From assembly GCA_964445375.1 (NCBI GenBank), contig CAYUKO010000107.1, positions 1 to 13,156 on the forward strand: DNA of 13,156 nt, given 5' to 3'. The notes beneath the pieces are model-generated. The model was not told the origin of the DNA, ran no database searches, and saw nothing but the letters and a program-made list of their open reading frames with translations. How positions within the stretch are numbered: position 1 is the stretch's first letter; each line of letters begins with the position of its first letter. The DNA comes from COE1 sp964445375. Its GTDB lineage: Bacteria; Bacillota; Clostridia; Lachnospirales; Lachnospiraceae. A program made the translations under genes and the position numbers. Positions 1 through 8,383 of this stretch are shown here, one piece after another.

Positions 1-69
1 TTAATATATAGACTGATTATTATCGTTTTATGATAAATAATTACTAAATCTTTTCAAAGGAGAGGTTCT

Positions 70-930
70 ATGAAATATAAAATATTACTTACTGGTGGAA
101 ATAAAGACATCATAAATGATTTCTTTTCTCAATTAATTGATACTTTTGAATGTTTATCTTCTTCCATGCTGTACCCTGATTTAATCAATCATCTAACATA
201 TTTCCAACCGGATGCTGTTGTATACTGCATGAATGCCGAAACGCGAAGCAATATGGAAACGATTATCCGCGTTCGCCAACAAATGCAAAAGGATGGCATT
301 CCTTTAGTGCTTATCTGTAATTCGCAAGATTATGCTTTCTATCGTAATCTGCCTTCCAGTTCATCAGAATTGCTTCTGGTTAAGCCGATTACAGCATTTG
401 CCATTCGTGATAAGCTGACTCAATACTTAAATGAAAAAGCTTCTTCGCCTTCATCCACGCAAGACACGATCGATTATAATGCTCTTATGTCCGAGATAAA
501 CTTAGCTCGACCAGACAAAAAGAACATAGATTATAATGCTCTTATGACAGAACTTGATATGATAAATCCCAGAAAACGAATTCTGGTCATTGACGATGCT
601 ACCGTTATGCTCAAAACCATCAATGAGCATTTAAAACAGGATTATGAAGTTGCTACTGCCATCAATGGAAAACTTGCCAGAAAGTATCTGGAAGGCAGAA
701 CGGTTGATTTAATTCTGCTTGACTATGAAATGCCGGTAGAAGACGGTCCTACCGTATTTCAGCAATTGCGAAATAACCCACTTACTGCTAATATCCCTGT
801 TGTCTTTCTGACTGGTATTAATAACACTGAGAAAATCCAAAAGGCGCTCTCTTTAAAGCCCGCAGGATATCTTTTAAAACCAGTTGACAAAAACACATTA
901 CTTGCAAAGATTCGTGAAATTCTAGGTTAA
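70..930 (+). CDS. Two-receiver response regulator, first receiver degenerate, no DNA-binding output
   Basis: This 286-residue cytoplasmic protein is two CheY-like domains joined by a linker. The C-terminal receiver (about 169-286) has everything needed to take a phosphate: acidic pair D175/D176, acceptor D218 in LLDYEMP, T248 and K270 in LLKPVD. The N-terminal domain (about 1-124) has the same layout and keeps K105-P106. By eye, however, it lacks the acidic pair, has C53 where the acceptor Asp should be and C83 at the Thr position, so it is probably a non-phosphorylated pseudo-receiver. The linker carries IDYNALM twice (134-140 and 153-159). No HTH, GGDEF or enzyme domain follows. The start is fixed by AAAGGAGAGG just upstream. 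The kinase gene begins 13 bases after the stop, so the two form an operon; this protein is probably the kinase's phosphate acceptor or modulator (inference). Confidence 0.88.
   Translation: MKYKILLTGGNKDIINDFFSQLIDTFECLSSSMLYPDLINHLTYFQPDAVVYCMNAETRSNMETIIRVRQQMQKDGIPLVLICNSQDYAFYRNLPSSSSELLLVKPITAFAIRDKLTQYLNEKASSPSSTQDTIDYNALMSEINLARPDKKNIDYNALMTELDMINPRKRILVIDDATVMLKTINEHLKQDYEVATAINGKLARKYLEGRTVDLILLDYEMPVEDGPTVFQQLRNNPLTANIPVVFLTGINNTEKIQKALSLKPAGYLLKPVDKNTLLAKIREILG
472..546 (+). repeat. Direct repeat of 18 bases in the response-regulator linker
   Basis: GATTATAATGCTCTTATG occurs exactly at 472-489 and again at 529-546. The 57-base period equals 19 codons, so the reading frame is kept. 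Each copy encodes most of IDYNALM followed by Ser/Thr-Glu. The intervening codons have diverged, which suggests an older internal duplication in the linker between the two receivers. Confidence 0.9.
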
Positions 931-936
931 GGAGGG
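931..936 (+). promoter_or_regulatory. Ribosome binding site of the hybrid kinase
   Basis: GGAGGG follows directly on the response-regulator stop codon and lies 7 bases before the ATG at 944. It fixes the kinase start and shows that the kinase is translated from the same transcript as the upstream gene. Confidence 0.85.
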
Positions 937-943
937 CACTCCC

Positions 944-3649
944 ATGAATGATGAAATCACCCTGACCGACTTATTCGAAGTTGATATGTTGCAAAGAATT
1001 CAGGATGCCTTTGCTAAAATGACAGGGTTTGCCGCACAGATTACGGATGCCAACGGCAAGCCTGTTACAAAAGGCTCTAATTATACCGATTTCTGTGCAA
1101 AATATACCCGTAAATCAGCAATAGGCTGTCTTCGCTGCGAGCAATGCGACAAGCACGGTGCTGAGATTGCTCTAAAATCCGGTTCTTCCATCACCTACTA
1201 CTGCCACGCCGGGCTGACGGATTTTGCCGCTCCAATCATGGCAGGTGATACCATGCTTGGCTGCTTTGTAGGTGGTCAGATTCTTACAGAACCACCAGAT
1301 ATTACAAAAGTCATGCAGGTTGCTGCCGAAATTGATGTGGATTTAATTAACTATCTCCAATCTGTACTGGAAGTTCCTGTCGTTGAAAGAACAAAAGTGG
1401 AAAACGCAGCCAATTTCCTGTATACCCTGACCAATATCCTTTCTACAATTTCCTATCACAAATACATCATGCATCAGGCTAATATCGAAATTGAAAAGGT
1501 TGCAAGCATGAAATCGGATTTTCTTGCCAATATGAGTCATGAAATCCGAACTCCTATGAATGCCGTCATCGGACTTGCAGAAATGGCTCTTCGTGAAGAT
1601 CTCCCACCAAATGCCAGAGATTATATCAATCAGATTAAATCCTCCGGTAAAACGCTTCTTACCATTATCAATGATATTCTGGACTTCTCGAAAGTAGAGT
1701 CTGGTAAAATGGATATTGTGGAAGTCGAATATGAGCCGGTATCTGTGATTCATGATGTTTCCAGCATTGTCAGTACCCGATTGGAAAAAGAAGATGTGGA
1801 ATTCATTCTTGATATGAATCCTAATATCCCGCGTAAACTTGTTGGTGATAATATCCGTCTCAAACAGATTATCATCAATCTTGCAAATAATGCTGTTAAA
1901 TTCACGAAAAACGGGCAGGTTAAGCTTAGCTTTGATTATAAAGAAATCGACAATGAAGATATTGAGCTTCTCTTTTCTGTAGAAGATACCGGTATTGGAA
2001 TCAAGAAAACGGATTTACCAAAGCTTTTCCAATCCTTCCAGCAGCTTGACAGCAAACGCAACCGAAACATCGAAGGCACAGGACTTGGACTTGCCATCAG
2101 TAAACAGCTTCTACGATTGATGCATGGTGATATCAAGGTAGAAAGTACCTATGGACTGGGAAGTACTTTTTCTTTTACTTTACCGCAAAAGGTCGTTGAC
2201 ATGGAACCTTCCATTCAAGTGGAACACCCACAGAAAGAAACTCTTTACGGTTATATCGACAATACCTATATCAAAAAGCAGTTAGAAGACGATTTGGAAC
2301 GTTTAGGATTTACTTATGAAAATACGTCTTCTGTATCTGATTTAATCGAAAAACTGGAAGACTATGTTTCTTATATCTTTATGGAAGCAAAATCCTTTAC
2401 TCCACAGGTACAGGATTTTATCACTAGTCATCCGAATATCACAGCGATTGTTCTTGTCAATTTCAAGTCCACAATAAGCTATGATATTCCAAATGTCATC
2501 GTTGCCAAAAAGCCACTCTCTTCCTTGTTCCTTGCAGCTATTTTTAATGAAGAAATTCAGGTATTTGATGACCAGGAATCCTCGGATGAATACTATGACT
2601 TTACGGCTCCGGATGCCAAGATTCTTATTGTCGACGATAATTCCATTAATCTTACTGTGTGCGAAGGCTTGTTAGAACCACTTTCCATGCAGATAGATAC
2701 CGCAACCAGTGGACAGGAAGCCATTGAGAAAATAAGCGCCAATCAATATGATTTGATTTTGATGGATCATATGATGCCGGAAATTGATGGTGTCGAGGCT
2801 ACTCATATCATTCGCCGCTTCCATAAAGAATATGAAGATATTCCAATTATTGCTTTGACTGCCAACGCCGTATCCGGTATCAAAGAAATGTTTATTAGCG
2901 AAGGAATGAATGACTTTATTGCAAAACCAATTGAAGTCCGTATCCTTGTTTCCAAGTTAAAGCACTGGCTTCCAAAGGCAAAATTGAAAAATATTAATAC
3001 GAAAAATACGCAGGCAGGCAAAGATAACCGCAGTCACAATCAGGAAACAGAAGCCGCACCACCGGCAATCAAAGACCTTGATACTGCTGCTGCCCTTAAA
3101 CTTCTTGGCAATGCAAAACTTTTCTGGACCGTATTAAAAGATTATTACCATGCCATTCCAAAAAAGCATGCACTCATCAAACAATATGCCGAAGAAAAAG
3201 ACTGGCATAATTACACCATTGAAGTTCATGCATTAAAAAGCGCATCCAAACAAATCGGTGCTAACACTCTCTCCGAGGATGCCGCAGAACTTGAAGCCGC
3301 CGGAAATGACTTAAATGAACAGCTCATTCTGGAAAAAACACCTGACTTGTTGGAGCGTTATGCACATTATGAGGAAATTCTAAAGCCATTTTTCCCGGAA
3401 GAGAATGCTGACGCCTCAAATGACAAGGAGTTTATGAGTAAAACCATTCTGCTTGACACTTTTGACAAGCTGCAAGGTGCTCTGGATGAGCTTGATATGG
3501 ATGGTATGGAAGCAGTTAAGGATACCCTTTCCAAATATCGTTATGAAGGGCATTCCCTCGATTTATACAAAAAGCTTTGTACCGCAATCGATGAACTTGA
3601 TCCTGAGGCATGTGAAGCCATTATGGATGACTGGACGTATATATTATAA
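944..3649 (+). CDS. Soluble PocR-domain hybrid sensor histidine kinase with receiver and Hpt domains
   Basis: A 901-residue phosphorelay kinase with no membrane segment, so it senses a cytoplasmic signal. Domains in order: PocR-type sensory domain (about 8-170) with C51, C62, C65, C68, C87 and C107, including the family-typical YYCHAGL...FAAPI stretch; HisKA (about 189-253) with phospho-acceptor H199 in MSHEIRTPMN; HATPase (about 298-416) with N-box N312/N315/N316, DTGIGI at 348-353 and GTGLGL at 378-383; a degenerate receiver (about 432-535); a canonical receiver (557-676) with D564/D565, D608, T639 and K661; and an Hpt domain (about 708-815) with H762 in VHALKSAS. A short helical tail (830-901) contains two related segments. 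Known chemistry of the family is H199 to D608 to H762, then to a separate regulator; the adjacent upstream gene is the obvious candidate. PocR domains are linked to small-molecule sensing, but the ligand here is unknown. Confidence 0.93.
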   Translation: MNDEITLTDLFEVDMLQRIQDAFAKMTGFAAQITDANGKPVTKGSNYTDFCAKYTRKSAIGCLRCEQCDKHGAEIALKSGSSITYYCHAGLTDFAAPIMAGDTMLGCFVGGQILTEPPDITKVMQVAAEIDVDLINYLQSVLEVPVVERTKVENAANFLYTLTNILSTISYHKYIMHQANIEIEKVASMKSDFLANMSHEIRTPMNAVIGLAEMALREDLPPNARDYINQIKSSGKTLLTIINDILDFSKVESGKMDIVEVEYEPVSVIHDVSSIVSTRLEKEDVEFILDMNPNIPRKLVGDNIRLKQIIINLANNAVKFTKNGQVKLSFDYKEIDNEDIELLFSVEDTGIGIKKTDLPKLFQSFQQLDSKRNRNIEGTGLGLAISKQLLRLMHGDIKVESTYGLGSTFSFTLPQKVVDMEPSIQVEHPQKETLYGYIDNTYIKKQLEDDLERLGFTYENTSSVSDLIEKLEDYVSYIFMEAKSFTPQVQDFITSHPNITAIVLVNFKSTISYDIPNVIVAKKPLSSLFLAAIFNEEIQVFDDQESSDEYYDFTAPDAKILIVDDNSINLTVCEGLLEPLSMQIDTATSGQEAIEKISANQYDLILMDHMMPEIDGVEATHIIRRFHKEYEDIPIIALTANAVSGIKEMFISEGMNDFIAKPIEVRILVSKLKHWLPKAKLKNINTKNTQAGKDNRSHNQETEAAPPAIKDLDTAAALKLLGNAKLFWTVLKDYYHAIPKKHALIKQYAEEKDWHNYTIEVHALKSASKQIGANTLSEDAAELEAAGNDLNEQLILEKTPDLLERYAHYEEILKPFFPEENADASNDKEFMSKTILLDTFDKLQGALDELDMDGMEAVKDTLSKYRYEGHSLDLYKKLCTAIDELDPEACEAIMDDWTYIL

Positions 3650-3652
3650 GGA

Positions 3653-3697
3653 AAGCAGCCGACAAATGCCGGCTGCTTCTCTATTTTTATTATTTTT
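3653..3697 (+). terminator. Rho-independent terminator of the signalling operon, probably shared
   Basis: A perfect 9-bp stem, AAGCAGCCG (3653-3661) with CGGCTGCTT (3670-3678), encloses an 8-base loop and starts 4 bases after the kinase stop. It is followed on the plus strand by a T-rich tail (3679-3697). The tail overlaps the last codons of the convergent phosphoketolase gene. The same stem read on the minus strand lies just past that gene's stop and may also stop its transcript, though its minus-strand U-tract is weak. Confidence 0.85.
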
Positions 3698-6062
3698 CAT
3701 CTGGTGTATGCCATGTCCAGTCTCTTACTTCTGGTAAATCCTGTCCATATTCAGAGATATACTGGTTATGAGCTACTAAAGTATCGCGCATCTTCTGAAT
3801 CAGATATGCACCACGATTTCCAAGCTGTGGAAGCTGATTGATCACATCCATAACAAGATGGAATCTGTCAATTTCATTCTGTACACGCATATCAAATGGA
3901 GTAGTAATGGTACCCTCTTCCTGATAGCCATGTACAAACAGCTTGCGGTTATTACGATGATATGTAAGCTCATGGATCAATGTAGGATATCCGTGGAATG
4001 CGAAAATAATTGGCTTATCCTTAGTAAATAATGCATCATATTCTACATCTGTTAATCCATGTGGATGCTTACTATGTGATTCAAGCTTCATTAAGTCAAC
4101 AACGTTGACAAAACGAATCTTTAACTCTGGTAAGTTATCACGAAGGATTGTTACAGCAGCCAAAGCTTCCTTGGTCGGAGTATCTCCACAACAAGCCATT
4201 ACTACATCAGGCTCTTCTCCCTGATCGTTACTTGCCCAATCCCAGATGCCAATACCCTGCGTACAGTGCTTAACAGCCTGTTCCATGGTCAGCCACTGCT
4301 GGCTTGGATGCTTGGATGCGATAATGACATTCACATAGTTCTTACTTCTGATACAATGATCGAAACATGACAATAAGCAGTTTGCATCAGGTGGAAGATA
4401 CATACGGACAACATCTGCCTTCTTATTGGCGATATGATCCATAAATCCAGGGTCCTGATGTGTAAATCCGTTATGATCCTGCTGCCATACGTTTGATGTC
4501 AGAATCAGGTTCAGAGAAGCAATCTTCTGACGCCAAGGTAACTGGTTACAAACCTTTAACCACTTTGCATGCTGTGCACACATAGAATCAACAACACGGA
4601 TAAAAGCTTCATAAGAGGCAAAGAATCCATGACGTCCGGTTAAAAGATATCCCTCTAACCAGCCTTCACACATATGCTCACTTAAGTAAGAGTCCATGAT
4701 TCTACCATCTGTTGCAAGGTCTTCATCTGCTGGATGATATTCTGCATTCCAGTCTCTCTTTTCCTCTTCGAAAACCTTATAAAGACGATTTGACATCGTT
4801 TCATCCGGTCCAAAGATTCTAAAGTTCTTTGCTTCTTTATTTAACTTAAAGATATCACGAACAAATCCGCCAAGTTCGATCATATCCTGAGCTTCTGTCT
4901 GTCCTGGCTTCTCAACCTGAACACCATATTCTCTAAAGTCTGGTAAACGAAGGTCACGTAATAATTTACCACCATTGGCATGTGGGTTAGCACTGATTCT
5001 GCGGTCACCAATTGGAGCCATCTTACGTAATTTTGGAATCAATCTGCCATTTTCATCGAATAATTCTTCCGGATGATAGCTTAATAACCATTCCTTAAGC
5101 AGATCAAGATGTTCCGGCTTCTCCATCGTAATTGGCACCTGATGCGCTCTGAAAGAACCTTCTATCTGAAGTCCATCAACAACCTTTGGTCCTGTCCATC
5201 CCTTTGGTGTACGAAGAACGATCATTGGCCAGAATGGTCTTTCCGTATTGCCATTTTCTCTTGCATCTTTCTGAATGCTCTTAATTTCTTCGATACACTG
5301 ATCCACTGCTTCTGCCATTAAGCGATGCATTTCCATCGGTTCGCTTCCCTCAACAAAGTAAGGCTTCCATCCACATCCATGGAAAAAGCTTTCCAACTCA
5401 TCATGGGAAATATGAGAAAATACAGTAGGATTACTGATTTTGTATCCATTTAAATGAAGAATAGGAAGTACCGCTCCATCATTCTTAGCACTTAAAAATT
5501 TATTAGAATGCCATGCAGTAGCAAGAGGACCTGTTTCCGCCTCTCCATCACCTACCACTACTGTAGCAATCAAGTCAGGATTATCAAATACTGCCCCAAA
5601 TGCATGTGCAATAGAATAACCTAACTCGCCACCCTCGTTAATAGAACCCGGTGTTTCCGGTGCTACATGGCTTGAAATACCACCTGGGAAAGAAAACTGC
5701 TTATTCAGCTTCTTTAATCCTTCCATATCCTGACTGATATTTGGATATACTTCACTATAAATTCCCTCTAAGTAAGAGTTTGCCACAAAGAAGTTTCCGC
5801 CATGACCAGGACCAGATATCAGAATCATATTCAAATCGTATTTGTTGATGGCACGGTTCATATGTGCATAGACAAAGTTCTGTCCAGGTACAGTTCCCCA
5901 GTGACCTACGATCTTCTTCTTAACCTGATCTTTTGTTAATGGCTCCCTCAGCATAGGATTATCTAACAAATATAACTGTGTTGCTGCAAGGTAATTCGCA
6001 GCACGCCAATAAGCGTTCAAATCTGTTAAATACTCCTCCGTCATAAATAAATCCGTTGACAT
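3690..6062 (-). CDS. xfp: Xylulose-5-phosphate/fructose-6-phosphate phosphoketolase
   Basis: This TPP-dependent cytoplasmic enzyme splits xylulose-5-P, and in many members fructose-6-P, with inorganic phosphate to acetyl phosphate plus glyceraldehyde-3-P or erythrose-4-P. At 790 residues it matches the usual family length. Visible signatures include GHWGTVPGQ (53-61, H54), GPGHGG (84-89, H87), H132, and the TPP/metal motif GDGEAETG (171-178) with N205 further on. The rest is collinear with the XFP family to the C-terminus, with no frameshift. The frame is open for 25 more codons upstream, but that extension lacks family similarity. The ATG at 6062 has GTGAGGAGA about 5 bases ahead and begins MSTDLFMTEEYL, so I chose it. 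The gene is monocistronic and faces the kinase operon. Acetyl phosphate would feed ATP or acetate formation during sugar catabolism. Which substrate is preferred cannot be told from sequence. Confidence 0.95.
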   Translation of the reverse strand: MSTDLFMTEEYLTDLNAYWRAANYLAATQLYLLDNPMLREPLTKDQVKKKIVGHWGTVPGQNFVYAHMNRAINKYDLNMILISGPGHGGNFFVANSYLEGIYSEVYPNISQDMEGLKKLNKQFSFPGGISSHVAPETPGSINEGGELGYSIAHAFGAVFDNPDLIATVVVGDGEAETGPLATAWHSNKFLSAKNDGAVLPILHLNGYKISNPTVFSHISHDELESFFHGCGWKPYFVEGSEPMEMHRLMAEAVDQCIEEIKSIQKDARENGNTERPFWPMIVLRTPKGWTGPKVVDGLQIEGSFRAHQVPITMEKPEHLDLLKEWLLSYHPEELFDENGRLIPKLRKMAPIGDRRISANPHANGGKLLRDLRLPDFREYGVQVEKPGQTEAQDMIELGGFVRDIFKLNKEAKNFRIFGPDETMSNRLYKVFEEEKRDWNAEYHPADEDLATDGRIMDSYLSEHMCEGWLEGYLLTGRHGFFASYEAFIRVVDSMCAQHAKWLKVCNQLPWRQKIASLNLILTSNVWQQDHNGFTHQDPGFMDHIANKKADVVRMYLPPDANCLLSCFDHCIRSKNYVNVIIASKHPSQQWLTMEQAVKHCTQGIGIWDWASNDQGEEPDVVMACCGDTPTKEALAAVTILRDNLPELKIRFVNVVDLMKLESHSKHPHGLTDVEYDALFTKDKPIIFAFHGYPTLIHELTYHRNNRKLFVHGYQEEGTITTPFDMRVQNEIDRFHLVMDVINQLPQLGNRGAYLIQKMRDTLVAHNQYISEYGQDLPEVRDWTWHTPDEK

Positions 6063-6067
6063 AATTT

Positions 6068-6076
6068 TCTCCTCAC
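6068..6076 (-). promoter_or_regulatory. Ribosome binding site deciding the phosphoketolase start
   Basis: On the minus strand GTGAGGAGA sits just upstream of the ATG at 6062. No comparable site precedes the more distal ATG at 6137. This supports the 790-residue protein rather than an 815-residue one. Confidence 0.8.
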
Positions 6077-6163
6077 TTTCATCAACTTGAATTTTCCTTT
6101 GACATTGTAAAATATTTAACAAGAAAAAAATACACACATTATTGAAAGAAAAAAACTGTAAAA

Positions 6164-6191
6164 ATTATAGGTTTACACAAAAAACGTTTAC
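6164..6191 (-). promoter_or_regulatory. Possible phosphoketolase promoter with GTAAAC repeats
   Basis: A perfect TATAAT lies on the minus strand at 6169-6164, about 100 bases before the phosphoketolase start. No good -35 box is present; GTAAAC at 6191-6186 is the best hexamer at a 16-base spacing. GTAAAC occurs twice here (6191-6186 and 6176-6171), and the upstream copy is half of the neighbouring terminator palindrome. The lack of a -35 box may mean the promoter needs an activator or that the true promoter is elsewhere in 6077-6160. Confidence 0.35.
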
Positions 6192-6222
6192 CTTGCAGAC
6201 TTCCATCTACAAAGTAAACGTT
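6178..6222 (-). terminator. Rho-independent terminator of the mannan operon
   Basis: Read on the minus strand, AACGTTTACTTTG (6222-6210) pairs with CAAGGTAAACGTT (6195-6183). This gives a 13-bp stem with one G-U wobble and a 14-base loop, followed by a T run. It lies about 22 bases after the stop of the lipoprotein solute-binding gene. The stem contains AACGTTTAC/GTAAACGTT, which resembles a LacI-family operator, so the site could have a second role (inference). Confidence 0.82.
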
Positions 6223-6244
6223 CTCTATTTTGTCTTATTGAAAC

Positions 6245-7723
6245 TTACTTAAAGTATACGTCTAACGCATCCTGTACCTGATTCTTGTATGTTTCCTGGA
6301 ACTGTGCAGCGGTAACTTCACCCTTGATTAAACCTGAGAAATCATAACCGATTCCTAAGCTGTTCCAAAGTTCGAATGTTTCTCTGCTTCCTACATCAAA
6401 CATAACATCAAAGTTCTCATTCTGAAGTGTTTCATCCGTAGCAGTAACTGCATACCACCAGTATAATGCTTCCTCATCATCTCTGATAGAAGTATCTCCA
6501 TCATACCAGTTCCACATATCATACAATACGTTAAATACGGTTTCCGGATCATCGATACCTGCCGGAATCAGATAATACTCACCAGAGCATACCTTACCTG
6601 CATTGGTAGCTGCATCACCGGATGGTCCAACCGGCCACTGTACAAATACGGTATCAAAGGAAAGTGTTGTTCCATTTTCACCAGTATAATCATAGTCTGC
6701 ATTGGAAGATGCAATCCATGCTGCACCCGGCCAGAAAGCAATATTACCGTCACGATACTGGAATCTCATGGTATCAGAATCGCTTCCGCTTTCAAAGTCA
6801 TAAGGATAGCATACATTATAAGTATTGTACAAATCATAAATCATCTGAAGTGCTTCACCTGTCTCAGCAGAGGAAAGCTTTTCTGTTGTGTCTGTTGCAA
6901 CATTTGCTCCATTACTCATCATTAACTGTTCAAATGTCTCATTGATGAATCCACAGTAGCCATACTGATCAATCTGACCATCTCCATCGGTATCCTGTGT
7001 TAATGTCTGGCAATACTCAACGAACTTATCCCATGTCCATTCACCTCTTGCATAGAGTTCTCTTGGATCCTCCAGATTGTTGTCCTCTAACAACTGCTTA
7101 TTGAACGCTAATGGATAAGTATCTCCTACAACAGTAGCAGCTTCTACTCTCTTAACAAGGCAAGCCTTACCATCATTAAGATCAAGGTATGTAGCATTGG
7201 TCTGACTGGTAAATAAATCATGATCCTCTGGTAATACTGTCTTTAAGTCAACGGCAAGACCATTCAACTGTGCCGGAATACCCATAGATGGATTTACCAG
7301 ATAAATCTCACAGTCCGGATCTCCTGCTAAAATAGAAGTATTGATAGAATCCTGTACTCCCTGATAGGTCAGGTTCTTCCAATAGAATTCACAATTATAT
7401 CTGTCTTCAATTGTTGCTACATTATCAAATTTCATATGTGCAATGTCTAAACCAGAGTAAGAAGGATCATCCTCTACCGATTCATGGGAACTGTCATAAT
7501 ACTGTATCCACCATGTACCAATATTAATGATTCTCTTATCTCCTGATGCTGTTTCTGCCTTTGCAGTATCTTGTGTTGTTTCCGTAGAATCGTCTCCTGT
7601 CGCAACCTTAGCTCCACCTTCCGGTACATCACTTGATGTTGTTTCACTGCTTCCACAGCCTGCCATAGACAATGTCATGATTGCAGCAAGACCTAATGCT
7701 AAAAATTTCTTCATATTTCTCAT
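6245..7723 (-). CDS. ABC-type sugar-binding lipoprotein (family 1 extracellular solute-binding protein)
   Basis: A 492-residue lipid-anchored receptor expected to capture oligosaccharides outside the membrane for an ABC importer. The N-terminus has a basic start, a hydrophobic core and the lipobox SMAGC, with C23 as the lipidated residue. A Ser/Thr/Glu-rich spacer runs to about residue 62. The body is collinear with family-1 sugar-binding proteins, including the insertion DTDGDGQID (244-252), a calcium-loop-like motif common in that family, and aromatic stretches such as WPGAAW (331-336) that suit sugar stacking. The start at 7723 is supported by GAAAGGTG (7740-7733) 9 bases upstream; an in-frame ATG at 7714 is less well placed. 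The mannanase in the same operon suggests manno-oligosaccharide as ligand (inference). No permease or ATPase gene is in the window. The gene appears intact and is followed by a terminator. Confidence 0.9.
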   Translation of the reverse strand: MRNMKKFLALGLAAIMTLSMAGCGSSETTSSDVPEGGAKVATGDDSTETTQDTAKAETASGDKRIINIGTWWIQYYDSSHESVEDDPSYSGLDIAHMKFDNVATIEDRYNCEFYWKNLTYQGVQDSINTSILAGDPDCEIYLVNPSMGIPAQLNGLAVDLKTVLPEDHDLFTSQTNATYLDLNDGKACLVKRVEAATVVGDTYPLAFNKQLLEDNNLEDPRELYARGEWTWDKFVEYCQTLTQDTDGDGQIDQYGYCGFINETFEQLMMSNGANVATDTTEKLSSAETGEALQMIYDLYNTYNVCYPYDFESGSDSDTMRFQYRDGNIAFWPGAAWIASSNADYDYTGENGTTLSFDTVFVQWPVGPSGDAATNAGKVCSGEYYLIPAGIDDPETVFNVLYDMWNWYDGDTSIRDDEEALYWWYAVTATDETLQNENFDVMFDVGSRETFELWNSLGIGYDFSGLIKGEVTAAQFQETYKNQVQDALDVYFK

Positions 7724-7771
7724 TTTATCTCACACCTTTCCAAATCTCTATCTTTATTCTGCAGCGCCCTG

Positions 7772-8383
7772 TCCTACGGTTACACTGTAAACTTCCCATG
7801 CAGTATCAGCTTCTGCCTGCATTCTTGTACCCCATGTGCTCTTATCTTCTCCGCAGAATTCTGCGATCTGCTCATAGGTAATCTGGCAATAGCCATTGTT
7901 GCATGCAGCAGTTCCATTGGTGCCATCACCAACTCTCATCCAACCTGCCTGTGCATCCGGCATAACAATCCAAAGCTTACCGCTTTCACTTGTGAACTTT
8001 AAGGTAACAACACTGCCTGGTACTAATGCATCCAGAATTTCCTGCGACATGTCAAGTCCATCCTGTGTCCATGCATCTGCCTTCGTTGCAAAGCCTTCGA
8101 AGTTTACGTTATTATTAACCATCTTCATCTCGCAAGCCGTACCAACTCTTGCACCATATACTTCCCATGCGCTATCAGCTTCTGCCTGAAGTCTTGCACC
8201 CCATGTGCTCTTATCTTCTCCACAGAATTCTGCTATCTGTTCATAAGTAATATAACACTTACCATTTACACATACAGAGCTTCCATTGTTTCCATCACCG
8301 ATTCTCATCCAGCCTGCCTGTGCATCCGGCATAACAATCCAGAGATTTCCACTTTCACTTGTATAATCAAGCTCAACGACAGA
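7772..8383 (-). repeat. Tandem 81-residue protein repeat (period 369 bases)
   Basis: Copy A (8383-8141) and copy B (8014-7772) align without gaps from SVV to the final VG. By hand count 63 of 81 residues are identical. Each copy keeps three cysteines (C40, C45, C56 and C163, C168, C179 counting from 8389), two of them in a C-x4-C arrangement. The DNA is also similar, for example around the shared CAGAATTCTGC strings at 7854 and 8223. Confidence 0.9.

Noticed and set aside
1..54. Promoter for the signalling operon (TATGAT at 29-34)
   Set aside because: A -10-like hexamer exists, but no acceptable -35 box is found in the few bases available. The real promoter may lie before the window or need another sigma factor.
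6063..6137. 25-codon N-terminal extension of the phosphoketolase
   Set aside because: It has no family similarity, no ribosome site ahead of its ATG, and it contains the Shine-Dalgarno of the ATG at 6062.
7754..8332. A free-standing 192-residue protein starting MPDAQAGW
   Set aside because: The ATG is inside a conserved strand of the module, has no ribosome site, and the frame with module similarity runs further upstream to 8389. It is a remnant, not a separate gene.
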